NCBI RefSeq assembly: GCF_002933465.1
Contig: NZ_PSZE01000003.1
Coordinates: 124,001-188,000, forward strand
Length of the DNA stretch: 64,000 bases
Source: Nocardia nova
Lineage (GTDB): Bacteria > Actinomycetota > Actinomycetes > Mycobacteriales > Mycobacteriaceae
Reading direction: 5' to 3'
A model generated the notes under the pieces. That model was given only the letters and a program-made list of their open reading frames with translations, did not search any database and was not told the DNA's origin. The position numbers and the translations under genes were made by a program. This document shows positions 25,478-33,681 of this stretch, in pieces (within the stretch, counting starts at the first letter, position 1; each line of letters opens with the position of its first letter).

Positions 25478-26173
25478 TCAACGCTTCCGGGCTCGGAAAA
25501 CGCTGTCCTGCAGTGTGATCGACTCACCGTTGGTACGAACGACGGATCGCGTCCGGTTCTCGACCCGCTGGATATCCCAGCCATCCGGCGCCAGTGCGGC
25601 GGCGATCTGCTCGGCGGTGACGTGCACGTGGGAAGCGGAGGTGTGGGCGGCCGACTCGTGATCACCGGGGGCGTGGCCGACGATGAACAGCGTTCCGCCC
25701 CGCGCCACGGCGGCGGCCAGGCGCTCGAACAGGGCATCGTTCGAATCGACCGGGTGCACGTAGCACGCGCAGACCAGGTCGAAGCGGTTCTCGCCCGTGA
25801 CCCACTGCGTCATATCCGCTGCGTGCCAATCGATTCGGTCGGCAATAGCGCGTCCGGCCCGATCGGCCCCCATTCGGCCGCGCGCGACGGCCGCCGCCGC
25901 GATGTCGACGGCGGTGACCCGCCAGCCTTGCCGGGCCAGCCAGATCGCCTCCGCGCCCTCACCGCAGCCGGCGTCCAGGGCCGTGCCGGGCGGCAGTTCG
26001 GCGAGTTCGCCGGTGAGGTGGGGATTGGGTTCGCTCTCTGAGGCCGAACCGGCACCGTGATAACGCTGTTCCCAATAGTGCCGGTCGAATTCACGCGCGG
26101 CGGAGCCGTGCCGGTGCTCATGGTGTGCGTGATCACCGGTCGTGTCGCCGCCGGTCGGATGGTTGCCGCTCAT
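25478..26173 (-). CDS. Class I SAM-dependent methyltransferase, TehB/UbiE-like (231 aa)
   Basis: Motif I ALDAGCGEGAEAIWLARQG and VTAVDIAAAAV with DLVCACYVHP as motif IV. The N-terminus is unusually rich in histidine (HAHHEHRHG), which may bind metal. ATG at 26173 with AAGGAG is chosen over the upstream GTG at 26203, which overlaps the stop of the flavoprotein gene. It follows that gene with essentially no gap, so both are probably one operon. The acceptor is unknown; metalloid or thiol methylation is a guess from the fold. Confidence 0.88.
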   Translation of the reverse strand: MSGNHPTGGDTTGDHAHHEHRHGSAAREFDRHYWEQRYHGAGSASESEPNPHLTGELAELPPGTALDAGCGEGAEAIWLARQGWRVTAVDIAAAAVARGRMGADRAGRAIADRIDWHAADMTQWVTGENRFDLVCACYVHPVDSNDALFERLAAAVARGGTLFIVGHAPGDHESAAHTSASHVHVTAEQIAAALAPDGWDIQRVENRTRSVVRTNGESITLQDSVFRARKR

Positions 26174-26199
26174 GTCGACTCCTTGGGTGGGGTGCGAGC

Positions 26200-27222
26200 T
26201 CACAGGCCGTGGCGCCGATCGCCGAGCACCCGGTCGGCAAGCTCCCGCTCATCGTCCGCGGAGAACCCGCGTCGCCGCCGTTCCACCGCCCGGCGCGTCT
26301 GCTCCTCCACCAGATCGGCATTGATCTGCGCGGCCGCGAACGCGCCCGCGGCGGCCGCCGCACCCACCTGTGCGCTCAGGTCGGTGACATTGCCCGCCGC
26401 CCACACGCCCGGAACGTCGGTGCGGCCCATCGCATCGGTCGGAATGTATTCGCCTGCGCCCGAGGGATGCTCGACGGGCTCGAGGCCGAGTTTGCGAAGG
26501 ATCTCGGACCGCGCGACCATGCGCGGGCCGACGGTGATCACCTCGCGTGCCACCACCGTTCCGTCGGCCAGCCGTACGCCGGTGATGTGGTCCCCGGCGA
26601 CCTCCAGCGCCGCCACTGTCCCCGTGATCACCGGAATGCCCCGCGCGGCGAGCTTTTCCGCCGCTTCGCCGCCGGGCGCGTCCATGGTGTGGGTGAACAG
26701 GACGACATCGTCGGTCCACTGCCGGAACAGCAGCGCGCCGTGGACCGACATCGGGCCGTTGGCGATCACCCCGATCCTGCGGTCCCGGACCTCCCATCCG
26801 TGGCAGTACGGGCAGTGCACGACATCTCGGCCCCAGCGTTCCCGCAGGCCCGCGATATCCGGAATCTCGTCGACCACGCCGGTGGTCACCAGCAGGCGGC
26901 GCGCTCGCACGGTCCGTCCGTCGGCGAGGTCGAGGAGAAATTCACCGTCCTCTCGGATCGCGCCGGTGATCTCACCGGACACGATGTGCCCGCCGTAGCC
27001 GCGCACCTCGGTCCGGCCGCGGGCGAGCAGTTCCGCCGGCGGCATCCCTTCCCGGGCGAGCAGTCCGTGCACCCCGTCGGCCGGGGCGTTGCGGGGTGCG
27101 CCGGCGTCCACCACCGCCACTGATCGGCGGGCTCGTGCCAGCATCAACGCGCCGTTCAACCCCGCTGCTCCACCGCCGACGATCACCACGTCGTAGTTAC
27201 TGTTCAGCTCATCGGTCACCAT
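26200..27222 (-). CDS. Thioredoxin-reductase-like NAD(P)/FAD oxidoreductase with CPYC motif (340 aa)
   Basis: Two-dinucleotide-binding-domain flavoprotein: VVIVGGGAAGLNGALMLARA at the N-terminus, then VHCPYCHGWEV (redox CxxC near 150), RIGVIANGPMS for the second nucleotide site, and VPGVWAAGNVTD near the C-terminus. It lacks the second domain order of true TrxB and belongs to the CPYCHG-type group. The ATG at 27222 follows AGGAGG. It is divergent from an XRE-cupin regulator across 78 bp that contain a palindromic operator, and it is followed by the methyltransferase. Confidence 0.88.
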   Translation of the reverse strand: MVTDELNSNYDVVIVGGGAAGLNGALMLARARRSVAVVDAGAPRNAPADGVHGLLAREGMPPAELLARGRTEVRGYGGHIVSGEITGAIREDGEFLLDLADGRTVRARRLLVTTGVVDEIPDIAGLRERWGRDVVHCPYCHGWEVRDRRIGVIANGPMSVHGALLFRQWTDDVVLFTHTMDAPGGEAAEKLAARGIPVITGTVAALEVAGDHITGVRLADGTVVAREVITVGPRMVARSEILRKLGLEPVEHPSGAGEYIPTDAMGRTDVPGVWAAGNVTDLSAQVGAAAAAGAFAAAQINADLVEEQTRRAVERRRRGFSADDERELADRVLGDRRHGL

Positions 27223-27261
27223 GACCACCTCCTGGCGTTCACGGTGCCGGACACATCGAAA

Positions 27262-27293
27262 AAATGGCAAACATCTTTGCTGAAATGGCAAAC
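27262..27293. promoter_or_regulatory. Operator-like palindrome with a repeated AAATGGCAAAC element
   Basis: GCAAACATCTTTGC at 27267-27280 is a 5-bp inverted repeat (GCAAA, TTTGC) with 4-nt spacer. The element AAATGGCAAAC occurs at 27262 and again at 27283, 21 bp apart (two helical turns). It is between the divergent flavoprotein gene and the XRE-cupin gene, ending 20 bp before the latter's start. The same palindrome type precedes the paralogous regulator at 33.0 kb. Confidence 0.6.
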
Positions 27294-27300
27294 TGGGGTC

Positions 27301-27891
27301 ATGGACGACAACCTGGACCGCGCGCTCGACGCCGTGGGCCCGCGGCTGCGCGCACTGCGACAACAACGTCAGACCACGCTCGCCGACCTCGCCGCGACGA
27401 CCGGCATTTCGGTGAGCACCCTGTCCCGGCTGGAATCGGGCGACCGCAAGCCGACCCTCGAACTGCTGCTGCCGCTGGCCCGGGCCCACGGCGTCACGCT
27501 CGACGAACTCGTCGACGCCCCGCCCACCGGCGACCCGCGCATCCATCTGCGACCGATCACCCGGCACGGGATGACCATGCTGCCGCTGACCCGGCGCGCG
27601 GGCGGCATTCAGGCTTACAAAATGGTGATCCACCCGGAGAACCGCCGCGGTGAACCGGATCCGCAGACCCACGAGGGTTACGAATGGCTCTACGTCCTCA
27701 ACGGACGTCTCCGCCTGATCCTCGGTGAACACGACCTGGTGCTGGCCCCCGGCGAGGCCGCCGAATTCGATACCCGCGTCCCGCACTGGTTCGGCCCGGC
27801 CGACGAACAGTCCGTCGAATTCCTGAGCCTGTTCGGCAAACAGGGCGAGCGCGCCCACGTGCGCGCCCGCCCCAGATCCGGCGGGGATTGA
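27301..27891 (+). CDS. XRE-family regulator with C-terminal cupin (196 aa)
   Basis: HTH_XRE domain at residues 10-65 (LRALRQQRQTTLADLAATTGI then SVSTLSRLESGDRK) followed by a cupin with HEGYEWLYVLNGRLRLILGEH and EAAEFDTRVPHWFG that could bind a ligand. The ATG at 27301 is chosen; an in-frame start at 27244 lies within the operator. Divergent from the CPYC flavoprotein, which it probably represses along with itself. A closely similar regulator lies at 33072-33656 and shares the operator. Confidence 0.88.
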   Translation: MDDNLDRALDAVGPRLRALRQQRQTTLADLAATTGISVSTLSRLESGDRKPTLELLLPLARAHGVTLDELVDAPPTGDPRIHLRPITRHGMTMLPLTRRAGGIQAYKMVIHPENRRGEPDPQTHEGYEWLYVLNGRLRLILGEHDLVLAPGEAAEFDTRVPHWFGPADEQSVEFLSLFGKQGERAHVRARPRSGGD

Positions 27892-27897
27892 CGTCCG

Positions 27898-28096
27898 GCC
27901 ATATCCAGCGCGGCCAGATGGCTGAACAGCACCGATGCACCAGCGGTGACCTTCCTTCCCTCGTGCGCCCTGCCGTGATTCCCCAGGGACCCATGGTGGC
28001 CACCGAAAGTCCTTCCCGCGCAGCGGTATAGGCGCCGGCCAAACCGCCGCCCGAACCCGCGACCAGTACATCGACTTCTTCGTTCCAGTCCGTCAC
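27898..28096 (-). pseudogene. KstD-like flavoprotein relic (3-ketosteroid dehydrogenase family)
   Basis: Minus strand starts with GTG at 28096 and reads VTDWNEEVDVLVAGSGGGLAGAYTAAREGLSV, a typical FAD-binding start of KstD/fumarate-reductase-type enzymes. After about 30 residues it becomes unrelated. In another frame near 27910-27960 it continues as ASVLFSHLAALDMAG, resembling the C-terminal end of the same family. The catalytic centre is missing. This is a deletion relic. Confidence 0.6.
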
Positions 28097-28285
28097 CGCA
28101 CACTCCCCGCACTCGTCTGTGCTCACGGTAAGCGTCCGGCGCCCCCGCGTCACCGATGATCCCGATGGGCAGGAATGTGGTGGTCGCCGCGCCCGATCCG
28201 TGCCACCGCGATACAACCGGCGGTTGTGGCCGCGCGTGTGTCGGTTGTTTGCGCGCCGGCCGGGCCGATTGCTTCGATCCCCTCG

Positions 28286-29545
28286 ATGATGAATCGTTCG
28301 CTGGGCACCTCGTTCACCCGGCTCTGGTCCGCCTACGCGGTGAGCACCTTCGGCACCTGCCTGGCTCTGGATGCTCTACCCCTGATCGCGATACGCGTGC
28401 TGCACGCGGGACCGGGCGCGGTCTCGGCACTGGCCGCGGCCGGTCTGGCGGTCGGCGTGGTGCTCGCCCTCCCGCTCGGCCCCTGGGTCGAGTACCGGCC
28501 GAAACGCCCGGTGATGGTCGCGACCGATCTGCTGCGGTTCGCCGCCATGCTCAGTATTCCGGTCGCCTTCGCCTTCGGCGTGCTCGGTTACGCGCAACTG
28601 CTCATCGTCTCCGTCATGGCGGCCGCGGCCGATATCACCTTCCGCGCGGCGAGCGGCGCCTACCTGAAAAGCGTTGTCTCGCAGGCGAATCTGCTCGCCG
28701 CCAACGGCAGATTCGAATCCACCACCTGGACCGCGACCGCGCTGGGACCGCCGCTGGGCGGTACCGCGATCGGGTTGTTCGGCCCGGTCACGACCGTCCT
28801 CGCGGACGCGTGCAGCTATCTGCTGTCCGCCGCGGCGCTCGGCTCGATCCGCGCCGACGAACCGCGTCCGGATCGTGGGAAGGCCGCGCGCACCCGCGCC
28901 GCCGACCTGTTCGTGGGCTGGCGCTATCTGCTGGCCCATCCCGGTCTGCGGCCGCTGTTTCTCAACTCCGTTGCGGTGAGCGGGCTGATCATGGCGACCG
29001 CGCCGGTGCTGGCCGTGCTGATGCTCGGCCGCCTCGGCTTTCCGACCTGGCAGTACGGGCTGGCATTCGGAATACCCTGCCTGGCGGGCCTGCTCGGCTC
29101 CCGGCTGTCGCCGCGACTGGTCCGGCGGTACGGGGAACGCCGGATCGTCTTGGTCGCCGGCACCCTGCGGGCCTGCTGGCCGATCGGATTGGCGGGGATC
29201 ACCGCAGGGCTCGGTGGTCTGGTGCTCGTGATCGTCGTCGAGGCCGGCCTCATCGCGAGCATCGGGATCTTCAATCCGGTGATGGCGACCTACCGCCTGC
29301 AGCGCACTGATCCGGGAGTGGTGGCACGCATGCTGACCGCGTGGTCGATCACCGGAAAGGCCACCACCGCGATACTGACCGCACTCTGGGGCGTACTGGC
29401 GCAACTCACCGGCCCGCGCACCGCACTCGCCGTCGCGGGTGTGCTGTTGCTGGCCACGCCGTTGCTGCTGCGAGGCGGATACGTCGACGTGGACACCGCG
29501 ACGGAACCGTCGCAGTCGCCGCCGGCGCCGTTGCGGCAGGGGTGA
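28286..29545 (+). CDS. MFS transporter (419 aa)
   Basis: Twelve hydrophobic segments are suggested, with the A-motif-like GPWVEYRPKRPVM between segments 2 and 3 and a repeat in the second half at GSRLSPRLVRRYGERR. FESTTWTATALGPPLGGTAIG is the conserved TM5 region of drug-efflux type MFS proteins (enterobactin exporter-like family). Start is the first of tandem ATG codons at 28286 or 28289. Substrate unknown. The preceding region holds the KstD relic and no regulator. Confidence 0.88.
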   Translation: MMNRSLGTSFTRLWSAYAVSTFGTCLALDALPLIAIRVLHAGPGAVSALAAAGLAVGVVLALPLGPWVEYRPKRPVMVATDLLRFAAMLSIPVAFAFGVLGYAQLLIVSVMAAAADITFRAASGAYLKSVVSQANLLAANGRFESTTWTATALGPPLGGTAIGLFGPVTTVLADACSYLLSAAALGSIRADEPRPDRGKAARTRAADLFVGWRYLLAHPGLRPLFLNSVAVSGLIMATAPVLAVLMLGRLGFPTWQYGLAFGIPCLAGLLGSRLSPRLVRRYGERRIVLVAGTLRACWPIGLAGITAGLGGLVLVIVVEAGLIASIGIFNPVMATYRLQRTDPGVVARMLTAWSITGKATTAILTALWGVLAQLTGPRTALAVAGVLLLATPLLLRGGYVDVDTATEPSQSPPAPLRQG

Positions 29546-29570
29546 GCAGCGACCGAGCGAGCACCGACTC

Positions 29571-29600
29571 CAGTGATCACCGACCCCAGTGATCACCGAC
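29571..29600. repeat. Two-copy direct repeat CAGTGATCACCGAC
   Basis: Copies at 29571-29584 and 29587-29600, just past the MFS gene. No function apparent. Confidence 0.8.
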
Positions 29601-29630
29601 ACAGTGCCGTGTCGCCGTTCGCCGCCTAAA

Positions 29631-29646
29631 TTCGTTAATTAGCGAA
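29631..29646. promoter_or_regulatory. Palindrome upstream of ArsR-type regulator, likely its operator
   Basis: TTCGTTAATTAGCGAA is a 16-bp palindrome with one mismatched pair, 11 bp before the regulator's start codon, in the position of ArsR-family operators. Auto-regulation of the regulator/LLM operon is inferred. Confidence 0.55.
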
Positions 29647-29656
29647 ATGCCGAAGG

Positions 29657-30022
29657 ATGGTGGATGTGCGCGACAGCGGATCGGTCCGCGCGGGAGACCT
29701 CGCCGAGGAGGTGGAGGCCGAATGCGAGATGCTCGAGGAATGCAAGGCCCTGGCCAACCGAACCAGGCTGCAGATCCTGCACTGGCTCAAGGATCCACAC
29801 GCGAATTTCGCTGAACTGGAACATGATTCGGCCGGACTCGGCGTGTGCGTCGGACTGATCCAGCGCCGGGCCGGAACGTCGGCCTCGACCATCTCGGCCC
29901 ATCTGGCGGTACTGCAGCGCGCGGGTTTCCTCACCGCCACCCGCCGCGGGCAGTGGACCTACTACCGCCGCGATGAGGCCCGCATCCGGCACTTCACCGA
30001 CCGACTACACCGCGTGCTCTGA
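29657..30022 (+). CDS. ArsR-family winged-helix regulator (121 aa)
   Basis: [18 protein letters not shown] and [30 protein letters not shown] are the wing and recognition helix of ArsR repressors. [14 protein letters not shown] and GLGVCVGL carry Cys residues (C26, C32 and one near 65) that could sense metal or redox state. ATG at 29657. It is 32 bp ahead of the LLM oxidoreductase, so the pair is an operon under the palindrome upstream. Confidence 0.85.
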   Translation: MVDVRDSGSVRAGDLAEEVEAECEMLEECKALANRTRLQILHWLKDPHANFAELEHDSAGLGVCVGLIQRRAGTSASTISAHLAVLQRAGFLTATRRGQWTYYRRDEARIRHFTDRLHRVL

Positions 30023-30054
30023 TCGACGCGCCCCGAGTACGAAAGGCAGCGACC

Positions 30055-31074
30055 ATGCCTACCGTGACTGCGCCCACTGCCCTGTCCATCCTCGACCTGG
30101 CGTCGGTGGCACCCGGCGCGACCGCGCGCGAGAGTTTCGCCAACAGCGTCGCCCTCGCCCAGGCCGCCGAGCGCAGCGGATATCGGCGCGTCTGGTACGC
30201 CGAACACCACAACATGCGCTCGATCGCGTCCAGCGCCACCAGTGTGCTCATCGGCCACGTCGCCGAACACACCGAGACCATCCGGCTCGGTGCGGGCGGC
30301 ATCATGCTGCCCAACCATTCTCCGCTGGTGATCGCCGAACAGTTCGGCACCCTCGAAACGCTCTTCCCCGGCCGCATCGATCTCGGCCTCGGCCGCGCGC
30401 CCGGCAGCGATCAGAAGACGATGCTCGCCCTGCGCCGCGATCCGCGTTCGGCCGACTCGTTCCCGCAAGACGTTCTGGAGCTGCAGGGCTACCTGAGCGG
30501 CCGGTCGCGGATCCCCGGAGTGGAGGCCGTGCCGCGCGCGGAAGGCATCGTGCCGCTCTACATTCTGGGTTCCTCGCTGTTCGGCGCGCAGCTCGCGGCG
30601 CATCTCGGCCTGCCGTACGCGTTCGCATCGCACTTCGCGCCCGACGCACTTCACCAGGCGGTCGAGGTCTACCGCGAGAAGTTCCGAGCCTCCGAGCAGC
30701 TTTCCGAACCGTATGTGATGGCCGGCGCCAACGTGTTCGCCGCCGAGACCCACGACGCGGCGATCGCGCAGAAGACCGTCTCCTACCGCGCCCGCGCCCG
30801 CATGATGATCTCTCGCGGCGCCGGCACGGCAACCTTCACCGACGAGGAGATCGACGCCTTCCTCGCCTCCCCGAACGGCGCCCAGCTGTCCTCGATGACG
30901 CGCTACACCGCCGTCGGCACCGCCGACGAAGTGCGCGACTACCTCGACGAATTCGCCGCCTCGATCGGCGCCGACGAGCTGATCCTCGTCCACCACGCCG
31001 CCGATATCGTCGACCGCGTCCGATCCGTCGAACTGACCGCGGCCGCGATGCTCACCGAGCGGGCTGCCAACTGA
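30055..31074 (+). CDS. LLM-class flavin-dependent oxidoreductase (luciferase-like, 339 aa)
   Basis: Bacterial-luciferase-like TIM barrel: [44 protein letters not shown] and [16 protein letters not shown] are characteristic of the MsnO8-type subgroup that uses [16 protein letters not shown] lies near the end. Co-transcribed with the ArsR regulator. The substrate is unknown; neighbours give no pathway. Confidence 0.88.
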   Translation: MPTVTAPTALSILDLASVAPGATARESFANSVALAQAAERSGYRRVWYAEHHNMRSIASSATSVLIGHVAEHTETIRLGAGGIMLPNHSPLVIAEQFGTLETLFPGRIDLGLGRAPGSDQKTMLALRRDPRSADSFPQDVLELQGYLSGRSRIPGVEAVPRAEGIVPLYILGSSLFGAQLAAHLGLPYAFASHFAPDALHQAVEVYREKFRASEQLSEPYVMAGANVFAAETHDAAIAQKTVSYRARARMMISRGAGTATFTDEEIDAFLASPNGAQLSSMTRYTAVGTADEVRDYLDEFAASIGADELILVHHAADIVDRVRSVELTAAAMLTERAAN

Positions 31075-31076
31075 AA

Positions 31077-31106
31077 CGGCCGGGCCCGTCGCTACGGGCC
31101 CGGCCG
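31077..31106. terminator. Bidirectional terminator between LLM and esterase genes
   Basis: Perfect 13-bp stem CGGCCGGGCCCGT/ACGGGCCCGGCCG with a 4-nt loop, starting 2 bp after the LLM stop and 22 bp before the stop of the convergent esterase gene. Confidence 0.75.
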
Positions 31107-31128
31107 TTGTCGGCTCATCTGTGCTCGG

Positions 31129-32820
31129 CTACTTCGTGGCCGTGGTCGGTGCCGCCGATGTGGTGGTCGGCTGCGTCTTCGGCTGGGTGGTGGTCGGCTC
31201 GGTGGTGGTCGGCTGGGTGGTGGCCGGTGCCGTGGTCTCGACCGGGGCCGCGACCTGGGTGCGAGCCGGCGGTTCGGCCGGTGCGACGGTCGTGGTGGCC
31301 GGGGCCTGCGTGGTGGTCGGCGCCGCGCTGCTGTTGGTGGTTGTCGGCGTCGCGGTCGTCGGCGCGGGCTGAGTAGTGGTGGGCGCCGGGCTCGTGGTGG
31401 TGGTCGCCGCCTTGGCGTCCGCCGCCTTACTGTCCTGCACGGTCTTGTACGCTGCCTGGACGTCGGCCTGGGTCGGCTGCGACTTCGTGTCGATCTGCTG
31501 TCCCGCCTGCGCCTGCTGAGCCAGGTGGGTGAGATACGCTGCCGCATATTCGGCCGAGGTCATCGGCTTGCCGTTCGCGGCATCGGAATCACGCCAGTAG
31601 TCGAAGTGGTGACCGGTCCCGTTGGGGCCCAGGGTCAGCTGGTATGGATCACTCATGATCACCGGGATCGTGTTCTGGTTGGTGACGATCAGGCCGATGA
31701 TCTCGTTGAGCACCTTCTGCGGCAGATAAGCCAGCGGCGCCATCTGATCGGTCGAAATCGACTGTGCCGGAGCGGGTGCGGGCGGATTGTCGCCCGGCTT
31801 GTAGCCCGGCTCGGACACTTTCAGCAGTACCTGCAGGAAGGTTTCGTTGCTCGCCATCCAGTTCGGCTGCGAAGCGATGTAGGAAAAGGCGTTCATGGCG
31901 ATCCGGCCGAGCGTGACGGCCACGTCCTGACCCGTCGCGGGCGTCAGCCCCTCGTTCTGCAGGGCGTCGACGTTCAACTGCCGGCCCACGTTCGCAGCCA
32001 GTTGCAGCAACGAGATGTTCTGCGGCGCAGCACAAGTGAGATCGCCTTCGGAGCAGAACGAGGCGACCTTGCCGTTCAGCGCACCGAAGTCGCCGGCCTG
32101 GTCCGGCAGCGCGCCCTGCCCGGAGATCGGCTTGTTGCCGTTCTGGTAGTTCTGATCGAAGCCGTCGGGATGGTTGGGGTCCTTGGCGCCGGGGAACGGG
32201 CCATCGCCCGCGGTACGACCCGCATCCGCCAGAATCACCACGCCCAGAACGTTTTTCGGGTCGACGACATCGTATTTGCCGTCGGCGCCCGGCTGGTCGT
32301 GCCCGATGCCCATGGCCACGCGGCGCGCGACGTCGGCGCCCTCGCTGTAACCGACGATCGAGAATTTGGTATTCGGACAGGCCGCCGAGATGTCGTGCAT
32401 CACCTTTTCGGCATTGGCCACACCGGTGTCCACCGCTTGCTCGTAGGTGCTCATATTCGCCGGATACGCGATGTATACCGCGGCATAGGAACCCGGGTCC
32501 ACCTTGTCGGCGGGTGCGTTGACCACCGGATCGACCCAGTGACTGCTGTAATCACTCGACAGCGCCGCCGGTAGCGCGTTGCCGTTCGCGTCGACCAGCA
32601 TGGCCGTCTTGTTCGGGTCCGGGCTGTCGTTGCGGCCGGCCACCGAGATGGTCACCATGTCATGACATTCGGTGACCGACGAGGTGAGCCGCGTATCGCG
32701 GGTCTCGGGCGTCGCCATCAGGCCCCACGAGGCCGCGACAATGGCCGCCACCCCCAAAACTGCTGGTCCGGCAGCCGCGGAGGCGATGCGGTGCCGTTTG
32801 ATGAACTCGCGAAGAGCCAT
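31129..32820 (-). CDS. Cutinase/PE-PPE-like secreted serine esterase with Thr/Pro-rich tail (563 aa)
   Basis: An N-terminal hydrophobic anchor (about 17-35, AAGPAVLGVAAIVAASWG) leads to an alpha/beta-hydrolase domain with GYSEGAD as nucleophile elbow near residue 155, a Cys pair (ECHDM, then FCSEGDLTCAA with the catalytic Asp) and GHHFDYW with a likely catalytic His. A long low-complexity Thr/Pro/Ala-rich tail covers the last 90 residues (repeats of TTT and APTTT). The ATG at 32820 is clear. It is a probable cell-surface lipid esterase. Divergent from an XRE-cupin gene. Confidence 0.85.
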   Translation of the reverse strand: MALREFIKRHRIASAAAGPAVLGVAAIVAASWGLMATPETRDTRLTSSVTECHDMVTISVAGRNDSPDPNKTAMLVDANGNALPAALSSDYSSHWVDPVVNAPADKVDPGSYAAVYIAYPANMSTYEQAVDTGVANAEKVMHDISAACPNTKFSIVGYSEGADVARRVAMGIGHDQPGADGKYDVVDPKNVLGVVILADAGRTAGDGPFPGAKDPNHPDGFDQNYQNGNKPISGQGALPDQAGDFGALNGKVASFCSEGDLTCAAPQNISLLQLAANVGRQLNVDALQNEGLTPATGQDVAVTLGRIAMNAFSYIASQPNWMASNETFLQVLLKVSEPGYKPGDNPPAPAPAQSISTDQMAPLAYLPQKVLNEIIGLIVTNQNTIPVIMSDPYQLTLGPNGTGHHFDYWRDSDAANGKPMTSAEYAAAYLTHLAQQAQAGQQIDTKSQPTQADVQAAYKTVQDSKAADAKAATTTTSPAPTTTQPAPTTATPTTTNSSAAPTTTQAPATTTVAPAEPPARTQVAAPVETTAPATTQPTTTEPTTTQPKTQPTTTSAAPTTATK

Positions 32821-33025
32821 GTCCTGATCCCCAATTCGGTCCGACAAGAAAGCGGGACAGGCCCCCCGACGGGCCGTGTGTGTCACGAGAGGTGTCGGGA
32901 ACCACAGGGCGAGTGTTACCAGCCGGAACAGTTCTGTGATCTGAACCGCGACGTGTAAACGCGAGGCGTCGCCGCAGCGATAAGGCTTTTTCCGCCACCG
33001 CGAGGACAACCGCTTTGACGATCCG

Positions 33026-33039
33026 GCAAATTTCTTTGC
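33026..33039. promoter_or_regulatory. Operator-like palindrome GCAAATTTCTTTGC
   Basis: Perfect 5-bp inverted repeat (GCAAA/TTTGC, 4-nt spacer), 32 bp before the XRE-cupin start. Same half-sites, same spacing as at 27267-27280 before its paralogue. Confidence 0.6.
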
Positions 33040-33071
33040 GCTCCGGGCGCGGGACCGGTCACGGTGAGGGC

Positions 33072-33656
33072 GTGGACGACGGGTTCGAACCGGTAGTGGC
33101 AGCGCTGGGACCACGGCTGCGCGAGTTGCGCCGCCGCAGCGGCAGGACGCTGACCGAGCTCTCGGCCGCGACAGCGATTCCGGTCAGCACTCTGTCGCGG
33201 CTCGAGTCCGGGCAGCGCAAACCCGGACTCGAACAGTTGCTGGCGCTCGCCCGGGCCTACCGGATTCCACTGGACGAACTGGTCGGCGCCCCGGCGAGCG
33301 GTGATCCCCGCGTCTATCCGCAACCGTTCACACGCGACGGCATGACCGTCATCCCGCTGACTCACAATCCCGGTGGACTGCAGGTATTCCGCCAGATCCT
33401 GCCCGCCGGAGGCGGTCACCGCGAGCCGGCACCGCGCTCGCACGAGGGCTATCACTGGCTGTATGTGCTCGATGGCCGGTTGCGCGTGGTGCTCGGCGAC
33501 CAGGACCTGATTCTGGGCACCGGCGAGGTCGCCGAATTCGACACCCACCTCCCGCACTGGTTCGGCAACGCCGACGCCCGCCCGGTGGAATTCCTGAGCA
33601 TTCTCGGTCCCCAGGGCGAACGTTTCCACTTGCGAGCGCGCTACCGCCCGAACTGA
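33072..33656 (+). CDS. XRE-family regulator with C-terminal cupin, paralogue (194 aa)
   Basis: Close relative of the regulator at 27301-27891 along the whole length: STLSRLESGQRKP in the HTH domain and HEGYHWLYVLDGRL, VAEFDTHLPHWFGNAD in the cupin. The GTG at 33072 aligns with that gene's ATG and is preferred over an ATG at 33015. It lies opposite a cutinase-like esterase gene (starts at 32820). The identical palindrome upstream suggests cross-regulation of both loci. Confidence 0.85.
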   Translation: MDDGFEPVVAALGPRLRELRRRSGRTLTELSAATAIPVSTLSRLESGQRKPGLEQLLALARAYRIPLDELVGAPASGDPRVYPQPFTRDGMTVIPLTHNPGGLQVFRQILPAGGGHREPAPRSHEGYHWLYVLDGRLRVVLGDQDLILGTGEVAEFDTHLPHWFGNADARPVEFLSILGPQGERFHLRARYRPN

Positions 33657-33681
33657 ATTCGCCGGCCGCGGCAACTGCCCG

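Noticed and set aside
26057..27123. Two 310-330-residue plus-strand ORFs opposite the CPYC flavoprotein
   Set aside because: Shadows of a gene with clear FAD and CxxC motifs and a ribosome site.
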